Positions 43,239-52,708 of a stretch of 64,000 bases of DNA are shown here, piece by piece (positions within the stretch are counted from its first letter, which is position 1; the number at the start of each line of letters is the position of its first letter). This stretch comes from Paucilactobacillus kaifaensis. Lineage in GTDB: Bacteria > Bacillota > Bacilli > Lactobacillales > Lactobacillaceae. The translations under genes were made by a program, and so were the position numbers. The notes beneath the pieces are model-generated. The model ran no database searches. It saw only the letters and a program-made list of their open reading frames with translations, and had not been told where the DNA came from. Location of the stretch: positions 62,001 to 126,000 of the forward strand of contig NZ_BJDM01000001.1 of assembly GCF_005405145.1 (NCBI RefSeq), read 5' to 3'.

Positions 43239-46112
43239 TTAAGACATTGTAAACCGATCAATTGTATCTAATACAAATGTCCTAATTTTTTTCTTTAAAT
43301 TGATTTTTTCTTTGAAGCCGTAACCGGCATGACTAAGAGCATCCGTTACTTCCTGCGAATCCGTATGGCCATAAAAGTCATAATTTTGGATTTGCTCATT
43401 TAAAACATCACTAGGTAAATTAGTTTCTTCTGCAAAACGGTAAATCTCTTCATTTCTTTTTCTTACCAAGTATTTATTAAGCTCGTCGCCAACATTAGCA
43501 TCTGAACTTAACTCAGGCACCACTTCATCTAGGAAAGCAGCTAACAGATCAGCCTTCGATTTTAGTTCTGCACTGTCAGCGTTGTTTAGCATACGCTTAA
43601 TTTTATTCCGATCAGCATCTTTATTTTCTTTAGAATCAAGATTAATCGTCTTAATTAGATTAACAATGTATTGAACATCAATTTTATCCGTCTCCAAAAG
43701 CTCAATTTCAAAATCAATATCTTCCAATACCGATGCTTTCTCACCTTTAGGTTCGTCATTTCTTTGAATATGATGATAAGCATCGAAGTATTTTCCTCGA
43801 TATGATTCCATATCTTGAGGAGTAAACGCAGTATCTTGTATCTTATCCCAAGAAAAATCGTCGTAAACACGAATCTTATTATGAACTCGCAATACTTCTC
43901 TAAATGCCAAGACAAACTTCTGTAACTCTTCATCACCTAGATTGTATAGTTGATCAACATTACTAGGCTCGGGAACTATCTCATGTAATTCACTAATTGC
44001 ATCAGCAAACTGGCCGGATAATTCATCATAACTTGGCACAAAAAACATTTCTTGTGAGCCTGCTGAAAACAGTTTAACAGCATCGTCAGTTTCTTTTTTG
44101 ATGTTTCGATAAGCAATAATATTTCCAAACGGTTTTGTTTCTTTTTCAATTCGATTTGTTCTTGAAAATGCTTGAATTAGACCTTGCCATCGTAAATTTT
44201 TATCAACGTATAGAGTTGATAGTTTAGGTGAATCAAATCCTGTTAAAAACATATTAACTACGATCAATACATCAATATTTTCGTCAGGTGTTTGATCATT
44301 ATGTTCTTTCATTCGTTTGGAAACATCTGCAAAGTAGTCTGCAAAATGATCTGTACTAAATGATGTCCCATACTGGCTATTATAGTCATCAATCACATTA
44401 TCTAAACCATGTCTCGAAGTTGCCACTGCTTGATCTTGTTTTTCTTGAGCATCATCTTCATTTGCTGTCCAAGTAAAAATCGTCGTTACTTTTAGATGAT
44501 GATTTGGATCAAGTTGTTTGAACAACTCGTAGTATTTTAATGCAACATTTGTACTAGGAACTGTCAAAATTGCATTATATTTACGATTTGAGGTGATTTC
44601 ATTATGATTGAGCAATATATGTTGAATAATCAACTTTAACCGTTCTTCATTTTCGTAAACTTCTTTAGTATTTATTCCCGGAACTTCTTCATCTTCAACC
44701 TGAATGTTTTTCCCTTTAATTGTTCCAATATACTGAATACTGAAACCAAGAACATTCTCATCACGGATGGCATCCTTAATTAAATACTGGTGCAAATCCT
44801 CATCATATAAAGTTTCTGTAGTACGTCCGTCTGCGCCAACATTTTCCGCAAAAATTGGGGTCCCAGTAAAGCCGAAGTGTTGCGCATTCTTAAACCATTG
44901 ATTAATGTTTTTGCGCATTTCACCAAACTGACTTCGGTGCGCCTCATCTTCGATGAAAATAACTCGCTGATCATGATACGGAGTTAATACGTCCTTGTAT
45001 CGATCTCCGCTGACAGCATTATTTAGTTTCTGAATAGTCGTAATAATTAGGGATGAATCATTAGATTTTAGCTGTTTAACTAAACTGTAAGTATTATCAG
45101 TTCGGTCTAAGGCAGGTTGATTGCTGACTGACTTTGGTAAATAGGAATTAAAGTTCTTAGATGTTTGTAAATCTAAATCTGACCTATCGATCATGAAAAT
45201 CACTTTTTTTGCATCAGTTTCTTGTGCTATCAACTGGCTTGCCTTAAATGAAGTTATTGTTTTTCCTGACCCAGTTGTATGCCAAATAAATCCATTTTTT
45301 TCAGGATTAACTTTAGCCTGGTTTAAAATTGCTTCAGCAGCATAAATCTGGTAAGGGCGCATAATCAACATTCGTTCATTTGACCGATCAAAAATCGTGT
45401 ACTTAGCTATTAAGCTATGCAATCTCTCAGGTATAAAAAACGAAGATGTAAATGCATCAATATCATTTAACCAATTATTTTTTTCATCTGTCCAATAAAA
45501 CATGAACTTCGAATTTAAATTGCCATCTCCATTAGCAAAATACCTTGAATCGCCACCATTTGAAACCACAAATAGTTGAACAAACCGGAACAAATTTCTA
45601 AATGATTCATTTCGATATCTAATTATTTGATTGAAGGCCTGAGTAAAATCAACTCCGCGGCGTTTCAATTCAATCTGAACAATTGGCAACCCATTAATCA
45701 AAATGGTTACATCATATCTATTTTCATGTTTGCCATTGATTGTCACCTGATGAGTGACCTCGTAAACATTGTTTTTCCAATCATGACCATCGAAGAATTG
45801 CAAATAGACCTGCGAATTATCATCACGCTGAATTACTATTTTTCCATATGGTTGTACATCAGATCCACGCAATAATTCAGCAATTTCATACAAAGACCTA
45901 GAACCCACCATCTCGTTTAAAACTTGGTGAAATTCAGTATCAGTTAATGGATTACCATTTAAATTCTCGCTGTTGTTTTGATTTAGTAGCTCTCTAAAAT
46001 GGCTTAGCAAAGCTTCTTCATCACGAATAACAACAGTTTTGTACCCAATTGCATTCAGTCTCTTCATAAATTGGTTTTCTAGTTGTAACTCAGATTCATA
46101 TCCACTAGCCAT
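43239..46112 (-). CDS. hsdR: Type I restriction enzyme HsdR subunit
   Basis: A 957-residue motor and nuclease subunit. The nuclease site is seen as D-V-T-I-L-I-N-G-L-P-I-V-Q-I-E-L-K (about 135-150), Walker A as T-T-G-S-G-K-T (about 280) and the helicase motif II as E-D-E-A-H (about 385). It cuts unmodified DNA after translocation. ATG 46112 is chosen with GAGGAG upstream. First gene of hsdRMS. Confidence 0.95.
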   Translation of the reverse strand: MASGYESELQLENQFMKRLNAIGYKTVVIRDEEALLSHFRELLNQNNSENLNGNPLTDTEFHQVLNEMVGSRSLYEIAELLRGSDVQPYGKIVIQRDDNSQVYLQFFDGHDWKNNVYEVTHQVTINGKHENRYDVTILINGLPIVQIELKRRGVDFTQAFNQIIRYRNESFRNLFRFVQLFVVSNGGDSRYFANGDGNLNSKFMFYWTDEKNNWLNDIDAFTSSFFIPERLHSLIAKYTIFDRSNERMLIMRPYQIYAAEAILNQAKVNPEKNGFIWHTTGSGKTITSFKASQLIAQETDAKKVIFMIDRSDLDLQTSKNFNSYLPKSVSNQPALDRTDNTYSLVKQLKSNDSSLIITTIQKLNNAVSGDRYKDVLTPYHDQRVIFIEDEAHRSQFGEMRKNINQWFKNAQHFGFTGTPIFAENVGADGRTTETLYDEDLHQYLIKDAIRDENVLGFSIQYIGTIKGKNIQVEDEEVPGINTKEVYENEERLKLIIQHILLNHNEITSNRKYNAILTVPSTNVALKYYELFKQLDPNHHLKVTTIFTWTANEDDAQEKQDQAVATSRHGLDNVIDDYNSQYGTSFSTDHFADYFADVSKRMKEHNDQTPDENIDVLIVVNMFLTGFDSPKLSTLYVDKNLRWQGLIQAFSRTNRIEKETKPFGNIIAYRNIKKETDDAVKLFSAGSQEMFFVPSYDELSGQFADAISELHEIVPEPSNVDQLYNLGDEELQKFVLAFREVLRVHNKIRVYDDFSWDKIQDTAFTPQDMESYRGKYFDAYHHIQRNDEPKGEKASVLEDIDFEIELLETDKIDVQYIVNLIKTINLDSKENKDADRNKIKRMLNNADSAELKSKADLLAAFLDEVVPELSSDANVGDELNKYLVRKRNEEIYRFAEETNLPSDVLNEQIQNYDFYGHTDSQEVTDALSHAGYGFKEKINLKKKIRTFVLDTIDRFTMS

Positions 46113-46280
46113 AATTCCCGTGCTCCTCAAATAAAAATAATCGTGAGTTCCTACACTATTTCCGTATATAAGTAACAGTGCTTATACAACGTTAAGATTA
46201 TCATTTAATTGATAGATTGAAAAGATTATTTATTGAGTCTTAGTGCGTATACTTATCAATAAATGGTTCAAATATTTCTT

Positions 46281-47177
46281 CTAAAAATTTATATTGACGA
46301 GTTCACTCATCCAGCTATTAGGTAAAACAACATTTTGATTTTTAAAAGCCATAATCGTTCCTGTGATTGATCCGATCGTATCTGTATCGCCACCCAAATT
46401 AACAGCTTCTAAAACTGCACTTTCATATGTGTTGTGCTTTAATGCTAGCCACACAGCTGCCTCCAACGTATCGACTACATACCCCGTTGATTTGACTTCT
46501 TCAATTGGTAAATCTTTAAAATTAGAACTAAAGATTCTCAAATAGTATGAAATTTCATGCTGATATTCTAGATATTCATCACCAATTTGCTCAACGCTTA
46601 ATTTAGCGTTGAGAATTGCATCATTAATATTTGACCCTTTTTGTAAGTTCCACAGTATTTCCAAATAGATTAAACTACCAACTATCGCCCGCGGATGTCG
46701 ATGTGTAACAGAGGTATAGTTACGATATTTATTAAATCTTGTCTGCAAATTGTTTTCGTTTTCCAATGTCAAGACTAGCGGTGCAAGCCTCATAATTGCA
46801 CCATTGCCATTACCATATTCTGACGCTTCTCCACATTTCAGCGGATTTAATTTGTTAACTGCATAGTTTCTAATGGCCTTAGAACATGCATTCCCGATGT
46901 CAAAAATATTACCGGCCGGGGTCCACTCACCCTTTGTCATATATGCAACAAATTTATCCATTAATGATTTGTAATCACCATTTTCTGTTAAATTTTTAAC
47001 TAAACATAGTGTCATTGATGTATCATCTGACCAGGTTCCTTTGGGTTGATTCCAAGAGCCAAATCCTGTCATTTCTGAAATATGATAACTACCTCTAGAT
47101 TCGAATTCCACCGGTACTCCTAAGGCATCACCTAAAACTCCAGCGTATAAAATATCCCTCATTTTATCAGCTTCCAT
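46281..47177 (-). CDS. ADP-ribosylglycohydrolase (DraG/ARH family)
   Basis: A protein of about 298 residues that removes ADP-ribose from modified targets. The dinuclear Mg site is seen as W-S-D-D-T-S-M-T (about 50) and G-G-D-T-D-T-I-G near the C-terminus. The start could also be 47162; both have imperfect ribosome-binding sites. No ADP-ribosyltransferase gene is in the window. Its place next to hsdRMS and mrr suggests a defence role, either as an antitoxin to a distant transferase or as protection against phage-encoded ADP-ribosylation; this is inference. Confidence 0.87.
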   Translation of the reverse strand: MEADKMRDILYAGVLGDALGVPVEFESRGSYHISEMTGFGSWNQPKGTWSDDTSMTLCLVKNLTENGDYKSLMDKFVAYMTKGEWTPAGNIFDIGNACSKAIRNYAVNKLNPLKCGEASEYGNGNGAIMRLAPLVLTLENENNLQTRFNKYRNYTSVTHRHPRAIVGSLIYLEILWNLQKGSNINDAILNAKLSVEQIGDEYLEYQHEISYYLRIFSSNFKDLPIEEVKSTGYVVDTLEAAVWLALKHNTYESAVLEAVNLGGDTDTIGSITGTIMAFKNQNVVLPNSWMSELVNINF

Positions 47178-47240
47178 AAGCTCCTCTTTTCTTAACGATT
47201 TATGTATGTATTTATTCACTAACTTACCATAAATGAAGTC

Positions 47241-47273
47241 AAAAAAAGACCAGCAATTAAATTTTGCCGGCCC
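47241..47273 (-). terminator. Terminator of the small transcription unit
   Basis: Stem GGCCGGC/GCTGGTC (with G-U) and a minus-strand U-tract from the A-run 47241-47247. Confidence 0.65.
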
Positions 47274-47288
47274 TTCTCTTAAATCGCA

Positions 47289-47348
47289 TCAGTAGTTTTC
47301 ACCGTTATTCACGGATGCTGATGCCTTAAGATGTTTTCCTATACTCAA
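47289..47348 (-). CDS. Candidate 19-residue peptide with strong ribosome-binding site
   Basis: TTG 47348 follows AAGGGGGTGA at 4 bases, an almost perfect anti-16S match. The peptide reads MSIGKHLKASASVNNGENY. A promoter (TTGACC, 17 bases, TAAATT) lies upstream and a terminator downstream, so this is a free-standing unit. The coding stretch also folds into a hairpin (GCATCAG/CTGATGC with an inner CCGT/ACGG), so a structured RNA is the alternative. No family recognised. Confidence 0.4.
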   Translation of the reverse strand: MSIGKHLKASASVNNGENY

Positions 47349-47376
47349 AGCATCACCCCCTTTTTTGATTGGCTAT

Positions 47377-47405
47377 AATTTAACACCGATGGCTGATTGG
47401 GTCAA
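47377..47405 (-). promoter_or_regulatory. Promoter of the 19-codon unit
   Basis: -35 TTGACC (47405-47400), 17-bp spacer, -10 TAAATT (47382-47377). Confidence 0.5.
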
Positions 47406-47442
47406 ATATTTTGAACGAGCGTTTTCTTTTAATGATTAAATC

Positions 47443-47560
47443 GGCTCCGAGAGCCAGGTGTTTCCGGTTAACCCAAAAAATGTCATGATCCACAAAGACC
47501 AGTGGATCATGACATTTTTTACGTTAATCCTCGACACCTTTCAGGCTCTCTCCGCACTCT
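47443..47560. repeat. Interspersed palindromic element, copy B1
   Basis: Minus-strand reading: AGAGTGCGGAGAGAGCCTG, AGGTGT, GATTAACGT, then a 19-bp stem with loop CACAAAG-AC-CAGTG type, GGTTAACCGG, ACACCT, GGCTCTCGGAGCC. Nested arms pair. It starts 4 bases after the SDR stop codon. Central stem sequence differs from B2 while frame and loop are the same. Confidence 0.8.
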
Positions 47561-47564
47561 GCTT

Positions 47565-48314
47565 TTAAGCTCTAACTCCGCCATCAACCACAAACTCAGC
47601 ACCATTCGCATACTTAGATTCATCGCTACCCAAGTAAACACAAATCTCACCGATATCTTGCGGTTCACCCATATGGCCCACTGGAATGGTTGAGATAATA
47701 GCGTCACGCGCTTCCTTTGGTACGATATCTGTATCGATCCAGCCTGGATGAACTGAGTTTACTCGGATATTAATCTTACGTTGTGCCAGTGATAGTGCCA
47801 CCGCATGCGTAAACATTCTGGTCCCACCCTTGGTTGCTGAATAGTCCGGTGCCATTGGTAATCCGACTAACCCTGCTACAGATGAAACGTTGATAATTGA
47901 GCCATTACCATTATTGGTTTCTTTCATGGCATTGATCCCGGCCTTCACACCTAAGAAATTACCAGTTAGGTTGATACTCATCGTCTTATTCCAGCTATCC
48001 AAACTCATCGATTCAATTGGTTGAGCGCCGCCACCAATCCCAGCGTTGTTAACTAACACATCCACTTTGCCAAACTTAGCAATGGTTTCCTTGATTACTT
48101 TATCCCAGTCTGCTTCAACAGCTACATCTTGTTGCACAAACAATGCATTATCGTCACCAAATTTAGCTACTGCTTGTTTACCGCCATCCACGTTATGGTT
48201 AGCAGTGATCACTACCTTAGCACCTTCGCGCACATAGCATTCTGCAATTCCTAGTCCAATCACTGCTACGCCACCTGTGATGATTGCTACTTTACCTTTT
48301 AATCTATCTGACAT
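47565..48314 (-). CDS. Short-chain dehydrogenase/reductase
   Basis: A 249-residue classical SDR. The cofactor motif is atypical ([13 protein letters not shown] instead of TGxxxGIG), N-N-A-G-I-G is intact, the catalytic residues are Ser in N-V-S-S-V-A-G and Y-S-A-T-K. C-terminal V-V-D-G-G-V as usual. It probably reduces a carbonyl with NAD(P)H. The gene is flanked on both sides by B-type palindromic elements. A cre-like 14-mer lies upstream. Confidence 0.87.
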   Translation of the reverse strand: MSDRLKGKVAIITGGVAVIGLGIAECYVREGAKVVITANHNVDGGKQAVAKFGDDNALFVQQDVAVEADWDKVIKETIAKFGKVDVLVNNAGIGGGAQPIESMSLDSWNKTMSINLTGNFLGVKAGINAMKETNNGNGSIINVSSVAGLVGLPMAPDYSATKGGTRMFTHAVALSLAQRKINIRVNSVHPGWIDTDIVPKEARDAIISTIPVGHMGEPQDIGEICVYLGSDESKYANGAEFVVDGGVRA

Positions 48315-48355
48315 TGGTTAGATCTCCTTTTTGTTTAAGTTAGTTCTATTGTGCC

Positions 48356-48369
48356 ATAAATCGCTTTCA
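48356..48369. promoter_or_regulatory. cre-like box upstream of the SDR gene
   Basis: ATAAATCGCTTTCA, identical to the box at 13643-13656; 12 of 14 match to cre. Confidence 0.45.
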
Positions 48370-48418
48370 TTTTGGACTTTTTCGTCTTGAAACTTCTCCA
48401 TTTTTTATTGATTAGATT

Positions 48419-48537
48419 GGCTCCGAGAGCCATGTTTTTCCGGTTAACCCAAAATAAGGAATGACTCACAAAGTTCAGTGAGCCATTCCTTATTTTACGT
48501 TAATCCTCGACACCTTTCAGGCTCTCTGCGCACACTT
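48419..48537. repeat. Interspersed palindromic element, copy B2
   Basis: Same frame as B1 (GGCTCCGAGAGCCA, CCGGTTAACCC, ACGTTAATCCTCGACACC, TTTCAGGCTCTC) with a different central stem (AATAAGGAATGACTCAC with its partner). It begins immediately after the oleate hydratase stop codon. Confidence 0.8.
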
Positions 48538-50230
48538 ACATAAACATCTTCTTAGTAGCCCTTGCCAGCACCTTGGGATCCTTATCAAACCTTGGATTCT
48601 TGACTAACTTATCCATTGGCACTCCTGCAAAGTGGAAAGCTGCAATTTCACCCGACCGGGTGGCACTTTGTTCTGTGAAGACCATCTGGTATGGTTGTTC
48701 CACAAATTCACCCGTGAACGCTAAATTCGTTGAATGGGCTGGAATTACCTCTGGTCGATCTGCCTTAGCTCGATTATTAAATAACGCCGATGCATAAGGC
48801 ATGTAAACCGGAATATTGTTGATCACACTGTCAAAGATTTCCTTTGCTTTATCTTGAATATTATTGGGGCCCGGATCGACCTTAGCCAGTTGACCAATCA
48901 ACTCCTGCAACATTTCCTTTCCGGTCATCTTAATATACTGTTTATTAACAAATTCACCTGTCCGCCGTGGATACAAGAAATAACCCCAGATAACCGACTC
49001 ATTCGATTTTTGGGTAGTGAAGTGTGGCTGGTGATGCACCACAATCGACATATTGACATCTTCATGACCCAAGTCAGTAATTGGCTTAGTTGAAATGAAT
49101 GAATTCAGCGCATTTCCTGGCACTTGCGTTGTAATTCGTGCAATTTCATTTAATAATAAATGATTTTTTGTGGTCAATGTAAAGCTGACCCACTCACTGG
49201 CATCTCGGTCTGCAAAGAACTTATCAGGATTCCCCAAGTTATAAAAATGCTCTGTAGCTTTCTTCCATAGTCCAGAAGCAGCGCCATAATCCATGTTTTC
49301 TGGAGCTGGTGTATTATAATCACCCATTGTTGCTGAATCCGTAATAGAACCATTAGTGAAAAATACCGCTGTATCAGCATCAACTGGTACAGTTTGTGTT
49401 TCACCAGTTTCAGTATTTTCCATTTGTAACCCAGTGACAGTAATCTCATCTTGCATGGTCGTTTCTTTGAATTCCCAGTCTGTTACGCGGCGATTTAAGA
49501 TAATCTTGCAACCCTGATCCTTCAAGTAATTGATCAACGGCAACATAATACTTTCATATTGATTGTACCGTGTGCGGTTAACCCCAACTAAATGTTCAAT
49601 TTGAGTAAATTCATAGATCATTTGGTGCATATAACGCCGTAATTCTTGAACAGAACTGCGTGTTCGAAATGCGAACGTTGTTTCCCACATATACCAAAAG
49701 TTTGTCTGGAAAATGTGCGGAGAATTTTTGAAGTACTCTGCAATCGTAATATTATCGAGTTTTTCTTCTTGCGAATCAGGCATTAACACTAACTTACTCA
49801 ATAACATTCGATCCTTGTTATCTAATCCCAGGTGCCCACCATTAATAATTCCTTTACCGCCTTGAAGAAGACGCGCTTTATCAAATGTCCGATGATGGGC
49901 ATCAAAGTCACGGGTATCCTCAGCTGCTGTCATCCCCGGCTCTGTCGCTGATGGAATCCGATCCAGTAAATCCATTAAATCGACATACGTTCGGTAATTT
50001 AGCATTCGACCGCCTCGAGCAACATAGCCCTTGGTATTGTCAATTGGATGATTCTTATTCCAATATTCATCCGTCGTTGTATTAGTGGGCGCACCATCGT
50101 TAGATCCATGATCATCCAACGAATAAAACGTAATTGCGTCACCATGCCAATGTCCTTCTTGGATCAAATATACAGCCGCAGCCATATTAGATAGTCCCGC
50201 ACCGATCATAATTGCTTTTGTTTTTGTCAT
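48536..50230 (-). CDS. ohyA: Oleate hydratase (MCRA family)
   Basis: A 564-residue FAD-dependent hydratase that adds water to the cis-9 double bond of oleate or linoleate, giving 10-hydroxy fatty acids and detoxifying them. The FAD motif is G-A-G-L-S-N-M-A-A-A-V-Y-L near residue 11, and the family stretch R-G-G-R-M-L-N-Y-R-T-Y-V-D-L follows. ATG 50230 has GGAGGTG in front; the longer frame start at 50293 does not. A cre box lies 22 bases upstream of the start. Single gene. Confidence 0.95.
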   Translation of the reverse strand: MTKTKAIMIGAGLSNMAAAVYLIQEGHWHGDAITFYSLDDHGSNDGAPTNTTTDEYWNKNHPIDNTKGYVARGGRMLNYRTYVDLMDLLDRIPSATEPGMTAAEDTRDFDAHHRTFDKARLLQGGKGIINGGHLGLDNKDRMLLSKLVLMPDSQEEKLDNITIAEYFKNSPHIFQTNFWYMWETTFAFRTRSSVQELRRYMHQMIYEFTQIEHLVGVNRTRYNQYESIMLPLINYLKDQGCKIILNRRVTDWEFKETTMQDEITVTGLQMENTETGETQTVPVDADTAVFFTNGSITDSATMGDYNTPAPENMDYGAASGLWKKATEHFYNLGNPDKFFADRDASEWVSFTLTTKNHLLLNEIARITTQVPGNALNSFISTKPITDLGHEDVNMSIVVHHQPHFTTQKSNESVIWGYFLYPRRTGEFVNKQYIKMTGKEMLQELIGQLAKVDPGPNNIQDKAKEIFDSVINNIPVYMPYASALFNNRAKADRPEVIPAHSTNLAFTGEFVEQPYQMVFTEQSATRSGEIAAFHFAGVPMDKLVKNPRFDKDPKVLARATKKMFM

Positions 50231-50251
50231 TTTGGGCACCTCCAAGTATTT

Positions 50252-50265
50252 TGAATCCGCTTTCA
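50252..50265. promoter_or_regulatory. cre box upstream of ohyA
   Basis: TGAATCCGCTTTCA matches 13 of 14 cre positions. Confidence 0.6.
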
Positions 50266-50400
50266 CCCCGATTATAGTTCTCTTAATAGTCAAAGTCTAC
50301 CAAAATGATTGCCTAGGGCAACATTTATAATCGTTGATATAACAAACTCTTTTTTAACTGGCATGATTTATGCTCTCAACTAATGCCCTCATTTATTAGT

Positions 50401-51357
50401 CTATTTTAACCGGCGCTTAGCAACTATTGTTGCTCCCATCATCCCCGCACGATCGCCTAATTTAGCCGTCACGACTTGACACGCTACGACTGCAATCTTT
50501 AAGCCATGTGCTTTAATAGCATTCTTAGTTGGGGTTAACAATCGTTTACCGGCATTGGCCATCCCACCGCCGATAATGACCATGGCTGGATTAAATAAAT
50601 TAATGGCATTTGCCAAGCCGTAACCAAGTAGTTCACCGGTTTCTTGCCATACGGTATGGGCTAATTGGTCGTGCTGCTCGTCTGCTTCAGATATCATCTT
50701 AGCGGTAATTTTACTGGGATCATTTTGCGTCCAATCTGTCAGAATACTCGTTTCGCCATCTTTCAGTTTCTCTTGCGCAGTTTTAACAATTCCCCGCGCT
50801 GAAACATAGCGACCCAAACACCCTGTACTACCACAAGCACACGGTCGCCCATGTCGATACATATTCATATGGCCCAGTTCACCAGCACTGGCAGTAGTGC
50901 CATATAAAACACGTCCATCGAGCACGACTCCGGAGCCCAATCCTGTACCCAGTGTCACCATTAACAGGTTTTGTTGTCCAATTCCCGCACCAAATTGCCA
51001 TTCACCATATAAGTTTACTCGGACATCGTTATCAATGAACACCGGAACGTGAAACTGGTCTTCAAAAATTTGCTTGATTGGAACATCTTGCCAATTCATG
51101 AAGTTAGGTGAGAACTTAGATATTCCGGTATCAATATCAAGTAGCCCCGGTACACCAATGCCAATTGCTTTCAGTGCTGTTGCTTGAAGTTGATTTTGTG
51201 TCAATAAAGCCTGAACAGCTACAATCATATTATCAATCACTATCTTTGAATTTGTTTCAGACTGTGTGGCACGCCAAATTTCATCAACTGGTTGTAACTG
51301 ATCATCAAACAACCCCACTTTAATATTTGTACCACCAAGATCGATTCCAATGAACAT
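50401..51357 (-). CDS. glcK: ROK-family glucokinase
   Basis: A 318-residue ROK kinase. ATP motif I-G-I-D-L-G-G-T-N-I near residue 3, catalytic Asp in F-I-D-N-D-V, and the zinc motif C-A-C-G-S-T-G-C-L-G-R-Y. It phosphorylates glucose taken up without PTS. ATG 51357 follows AAGGGGTGAG. It is the second gene after an MFS carrier, 37 bases downstream, which suggests the carrier brings in a sugar for it. Confidence 0.87.
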   Translation of the reverse strand: MFIGIDLGGTNIKVGLFDDQLQPVDEIWRATQSETNSKIVIDNMIVAVQALLTQNQLQATALKAIGIGVPGLLDIDTGISKFSPNFMNWQDVPIKQIFEDQFHVPVFIDNDVRVNLYGEWQFGAGIGQQNLLMVTLGTGLGSGVVLDGRVLYGTTASAGELGHMNMYRHGRPCACGSTGCLGRYVSARGIVKTAQEKLKDGETSILTDWTQNDPSKITAKMISEADEQHDQLAHTVWQETGELLGYGLANAINLFNPAMVIIGGGMANAGKRLLTPTKNAIKAHGLKIAVVACQVVTAKLGDRAGMMGATIVAKRRLK

Positions 51358-51379
51358 TTTACTCACCCCTTCAGCATCT

Positions 51380-51395
51380 TGTTTCACGTGAAACT
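51380..51395. promoter_or_regulatory. parS-like palindrome (copy 5)
   Basis: TGTTTCACGTGAAACT: 15 of 16 match to the ParB target, overlapping the stop codon of the MFS gene. Confidence 0.6.
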
Positions 51396-52573
51396 TATTT
51401 ATTGTAATTACCATCTGCATACAAATTTTTAACTAGCGCTACTGTTGCCGCCATCATGACAAAATACATCACTAAAATAAAATACGGCATCGTGTTAGAA
51501 CCCAACTTTTGTGCTAGTAAGCCAAATAAAGCCGGCATCAACATGGTCCCCACGTATGAAGCCGCCATCTGAGTTCCCATAATTGATTGGGAAATATCTG
51601 CGCCAAAATTGCGCGGTGTCAGAAAAATTAGATTGGGAAAGACGGTGCTATTACCAAAGCCAATTAAGAATAGCCCCGCGCCTGCCATCATAACTGGTAA
51701 TGGCAACAATAATATAATGATTCCCACCAATAAAATTGCTTGACCGCCAAAAATAATCCGCCAGCTAGATACTCTACTAGCAATAATTCCTGAAACAAAT
51801 CGACCAATCGTAATACCCAGGTAGTATAGGGTCACAACCTGAGCGGCATTAGCAGCCACCATTGTTCTAGCGTTAACTAAATAAGTCGCACCCCAGATGC
51901 CACAAGTAAACTCAATGGCACAGGTACCTAAAAAGATTACCCACACCCATTGAACTCCCGGAACTTTCATTATTGCCTTAAACCCTAATGTCGTTGTAAT
52001 CCCCATTGTGTGGTCGTGGTTAGCATGAACCTTTTGCCACAAGGGTAACGTTACAATTAATAAGACCGTGATACCGAGTTGCAAATAAAAAGCCATCCGA
52101 TAGCCATTACGCCAAGCGTTATTATTTGCCAGTGCATGTGCCATCAAATACGGACTAAGTGAGACACCGATACCATAAAAACAATGTAAAAAACTCATCT
52201 GACTTGCTTTGTAGTGTAGCGCGACATAATTATTCAGTGCAGTATCAATCGCCCCTGCGCCTAATCCCAGTGGAATCGCAAATAGACATAACCACCAAAT
52301 ACTACTAGACATTGAGAATCCCAATAATGCTGTTGCAGTTAATCCGGTACTTAATGCTGTAACTTTATCCGTGCCAAAATGATTTATTACCCAGGCAATA
52401 ATTAGACTGGCAATAATTGTCCCACCGGAAATCAGTAGTGACACATAGTTAGCTGCGGATAGCGGTAAATTAAATTCGTGATAAATTGCCGGCCATGCAG
52501 CACCGAACAAAGAATCAGGAATTCCTAAGCCAATAAAGGCAATATAAATAATAATTAACAGTAAAGTTGCCAT
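51395..52573 (-). CDS. MFS transporter, probable sugar carrier
   Basis: A 392-residue carrier with 12 helices. The pattern G-L-G-I-P-D-S-L-F-G-A-A-W-P and the inner region G-L-G-A-G-A-I-D-T-A-L-N-N-Y resemble the FucP/GlcP-type sugar group. The operon with a ROK glucokinase supports glucose or a related hexose as substrate. It could instead be an exporter; motif C of drug pumps is absent. Confidence 0.75.
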   Translation of the reverse strand: MATLLLIIIYIAFIGLGIPDSLFGAAWPAIYHEFNLPLSAANYVSLLISGGTIIASLIIAWVINHFGTDKVTALSTGLTATALLGFSMSSSIWWLCLFAIPLGLGAGAIDTALNNYVALHYKASQMSFLHCFYGIGVSLSPYLMAHALANNNAWRNGYRMAFYLQLGITVLLIVTLPLWQKVHANHDHTMGITTTLGFKAIMKVPGVQWVWVIFLGTCAIEFTCGIWGATYLVNARTMVAANAAQVVTLYYLGITIGRFVSGIIASRVSSWRIIFGGQAILLVGIIILLLPLPVMMAGAGLFLIGFGNSTVFPNLIFLTPRNFGADISQSIMGTQMAASYVGTMLMPALFGLLAQKLGSNTMPYFILVMYFVMMAATVALVKNLYADGNYNK

Positions 52574-52633
52574 AACTACTCCTTAAATGAAAGCCTATTC
52601 AAAGTATATAGTGTGAGTGTTGGCTAAGCAATC

Positions 52634-52683
52634 AAAAAAAGGCTGTAGTAAAAAAAACGATTGTTTTTTACTACAGCCCTTTA
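52634..52683 (-). terminator. Terminator of the MefA-like pump gene
   Basis: Stem GGCTGTAGTAAAAAA with its complement around a short loop; U-tract on the minus strand. Confidence 0.8.
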
Positions 52684-52708
52684 TTATTGACTAATTTTAT
52701 CACTCTTG

